Below are positions 32,431 through 32,940 of a DNA stretch of 32,940 nt, in pieces. Source of the DNA: Chloroflexota bacterium (GTDB lineage: Bacteria > Chloroflexota > Anaerolineae > Anaerolineales > VGOW01). The translations under genes and the position numbers were made by a program. Where the stretch lies: NCBI GenBank assembly GCA_016213135.1, contig JACRBQ010000099.1, positions 1-32,940 on the forward strand. Reading direction: 5' to 3'. Under the pieces are notes generated by a model, which saw only the letters and a program-made list of their open reading frames with translations, was not told the origin of the DNA and searched no databases. The first letter of the stretch is position 1. The number at the start of each line of letters is the position of its first letter.

Positions 32431-32940
32431 ATGAGCAAGCAAGCCGATCCTTCAGGTTTAGACATCAAGGAATTAAAGCGATTTGTCAGCCAGTTAAGGC
32501 AAAGCACCAAGGAGCTAAACCGATTGGTCAGCCAGTTAACACAAAGCGCCATTGCACAAGGCGTGATTGACCCCCGAGGCAAAACACCTGAACAAATAGT
32601 AAAAGAAGCCTACGACTTCTACACGAATCCACTTTACGAATTTAGTCCGATTACTGATCACACTGTTGTCATTTTGAAACAAGCTCGACTTTTCAAAAGA
32701 GCGGGTGACAAGGAATTGGCCTGTCTATTCTACGCTCTTTGGTTAGAACATACGCTCAATAAGTTGATTTCAATGCTGGCGAACAAGAAAAAAATGCCTG
32801 AGAGCCTGTTTGAAAAATCGGTTCAGCCCTTGACAGGTTCAGGTAAACTTGGGGGCATGAACCGACAAGCCTACGACACTGATCTGACTGATGCACACTG
32901 GGAAAAAATAGAACCGTTCCTACCGCCGCCATCGCGGCGC
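32431..32940 (+). CDS. Unknown protein gene interrupted by an IS5-family insertion; frame continues into the transposase
   Basis: From ATG 32431 the frame is open for 170 codons to the window edge. The first 120 or so residues (MSKQADPSGLDIKELKRFVS, with two related FVSQL/LVSQL helix repeats, then YTNPLYEFSPITDH and a Lys-rich end) are unlike any transposase and look helical. At about 32800 the sequence enters the IS5-like terminal repeat. The frame then happens to be shared with the transposase start at 32857 (426 bases apart, in phase). The original gene's C-terminus is beyond the element or lost. I do not recognise the family; its place right after the attC-like site suggests a cassette gene. 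Confidence 0.6.
   Translation, partial: MSKQADPSGLDIKELKRFVSQLRQSTKELNRLVSQLTQSAIAQGVIDPRGKTPEQIVKEAYDFYTNPLYEFSPITDHTVVILKQARLFKRAGDKELACLFYALWLEHTLNKLISMLANKKKMPESLFEKSVQPLTGSGKLGGMNRQAYDTDLTDAHWEKIEPFLPPPSRR
32802..32940 (+). mobile_element. IS5-family insertion sequence, transposase-proximal end (cut by window edge)
   Basis: The element appears to start at 32802 with GAGCCTGTTTGAAAAATCGG, an IS5-type terminal repeat similar to the one at the other window end (GAGGCTGTTTC). The bases CTGA (32798-32801) precede it. The leader before the transposase ATG is about 55 bases. The rest of the element is outside the window. Confidence 0.55.
32857..32940 (+). CDS. IS5-family transposase, N-terminal fragment
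   Basis: Twenty-eight residues from ATG 32857 read MNRQAYDTDLTDAHWEKIEP followed by FLPPPSRR, the DUF4096-type N-terminus of IS5-family transposases. It is a different sequence from the fragment at 1-87 but has the same 'DLTD..W..I.P..PPP' pattern. The catalytic domain is outside the window. The upstream frame is open without a stop, so a read-through fusion with the interrupted gene at 32431 is possible. Confidence 0.78.
   Translation, partial: MNRQAYDTDLTDAHWEKIEPFLPPPSRR

Noticed and set aside
32373-32570. 65-codon plus-strand open frame
   Set aside because: It overlaps the better frame from 32431, which is longer, has helical protein composition and continues to the window end.

Overview
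The window looks like a chromosomal stretch of a GC-rich environmental bacterium. My best guess is Chloroflexota (Anaerolineae or a relative). This is inference from gene style: a Tat lipoprotein with an Ala/Pro/Thr-rich linker, a BTAD-type regulator, an LLM-class oxidoreductase, a cyclase-ATPase-TPR protein, a Uma2 protein and many short palindromic intergenic repeats. There is no rRNA or other marker to settle it. Nearly all genes lie on the minus strand; only the 25.2-25.7 kb pair and the genes after 31.5 kb are on the plus strand. Both window ends run into the 5' part of an IS5-family transposase, reading outward.

Region 1 (0.3-14.6 kb, read right to left) is a catabolic gene cluster. A MEDS-winged helix-BTAD regulator is followed by an LLM-class oxidoreductase, an OYE-type flavin oxidoreductase with an extra C-terminal FN3-like domain, an SDR dehydrogenase, a benzoate-CoA-ligase-like enzyme, a stand-alone PEP-synthase-type ATP-grasp protein, an amidohydrolase, a separate PEP-synthase-type phospho-His swivel protein, a gentisate 1,2-dioxygenase-like bicupin, a DinB-like protein, a Leu/Ile/Val-type binding lipoprotein and its ATPase. 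Most gaps are 0-50 bases. The ATP-grasp and swivel proteins together resemble a split dikinase such as phenylphosphate synthase. I read the cluster as uptake and activation of an aromatic or cyclic acid, with an ATP-driven phosphorylation step; the substrate is unknown.

Region 2 (14.6-16.2 kb) is an IS701-family insertion just upstream of the regulator. Its transposase changes frame at an A8 run.

Region 3 (16.3-24.5 kb) is a compact six-gene minus-strand run: a response regulator fused to a thioredoxin-reductase-like module that has lost its CxxC motifs, a histidine kinase with a CRP-like cyclic-nucleotide-binding domain, a CoA-binding Rossmann protein, a class III cyclase-AAA-TPR protein, a DinB-like protein and a family 4-type uracil-DNA glycosylase. 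A cyclase beside a cNMP-sensing kinase and a flavoprotein output suggests a linked cyclic-nucleotide/redox circuit.

Region 4 (24.6-29.5 kb) is general accessory content: Nudix hydrolase, a small pair ending in a YgiT-type zinc finger, an unpartnered adenine methyltransferase, a class I/II aminotransferase, an endonuclease IV-like TIM barrel and a Uma2-family nuclease, separated by palindromic repeats.

Region 5 (29.5-32.9 kb) is a scrapyard with integron-like features: two decayed galT remnants about 1.1 kb apart, a PIN-toxin/Phd-type antitoxin pair with the toxin first, two attC-like sites, a small membrane/zinc-ribbon gene whose stop codon lies inside one attC-like site, and an unknown gene interrupted by an IS5-family element that leaves an open frame running into the transposase.
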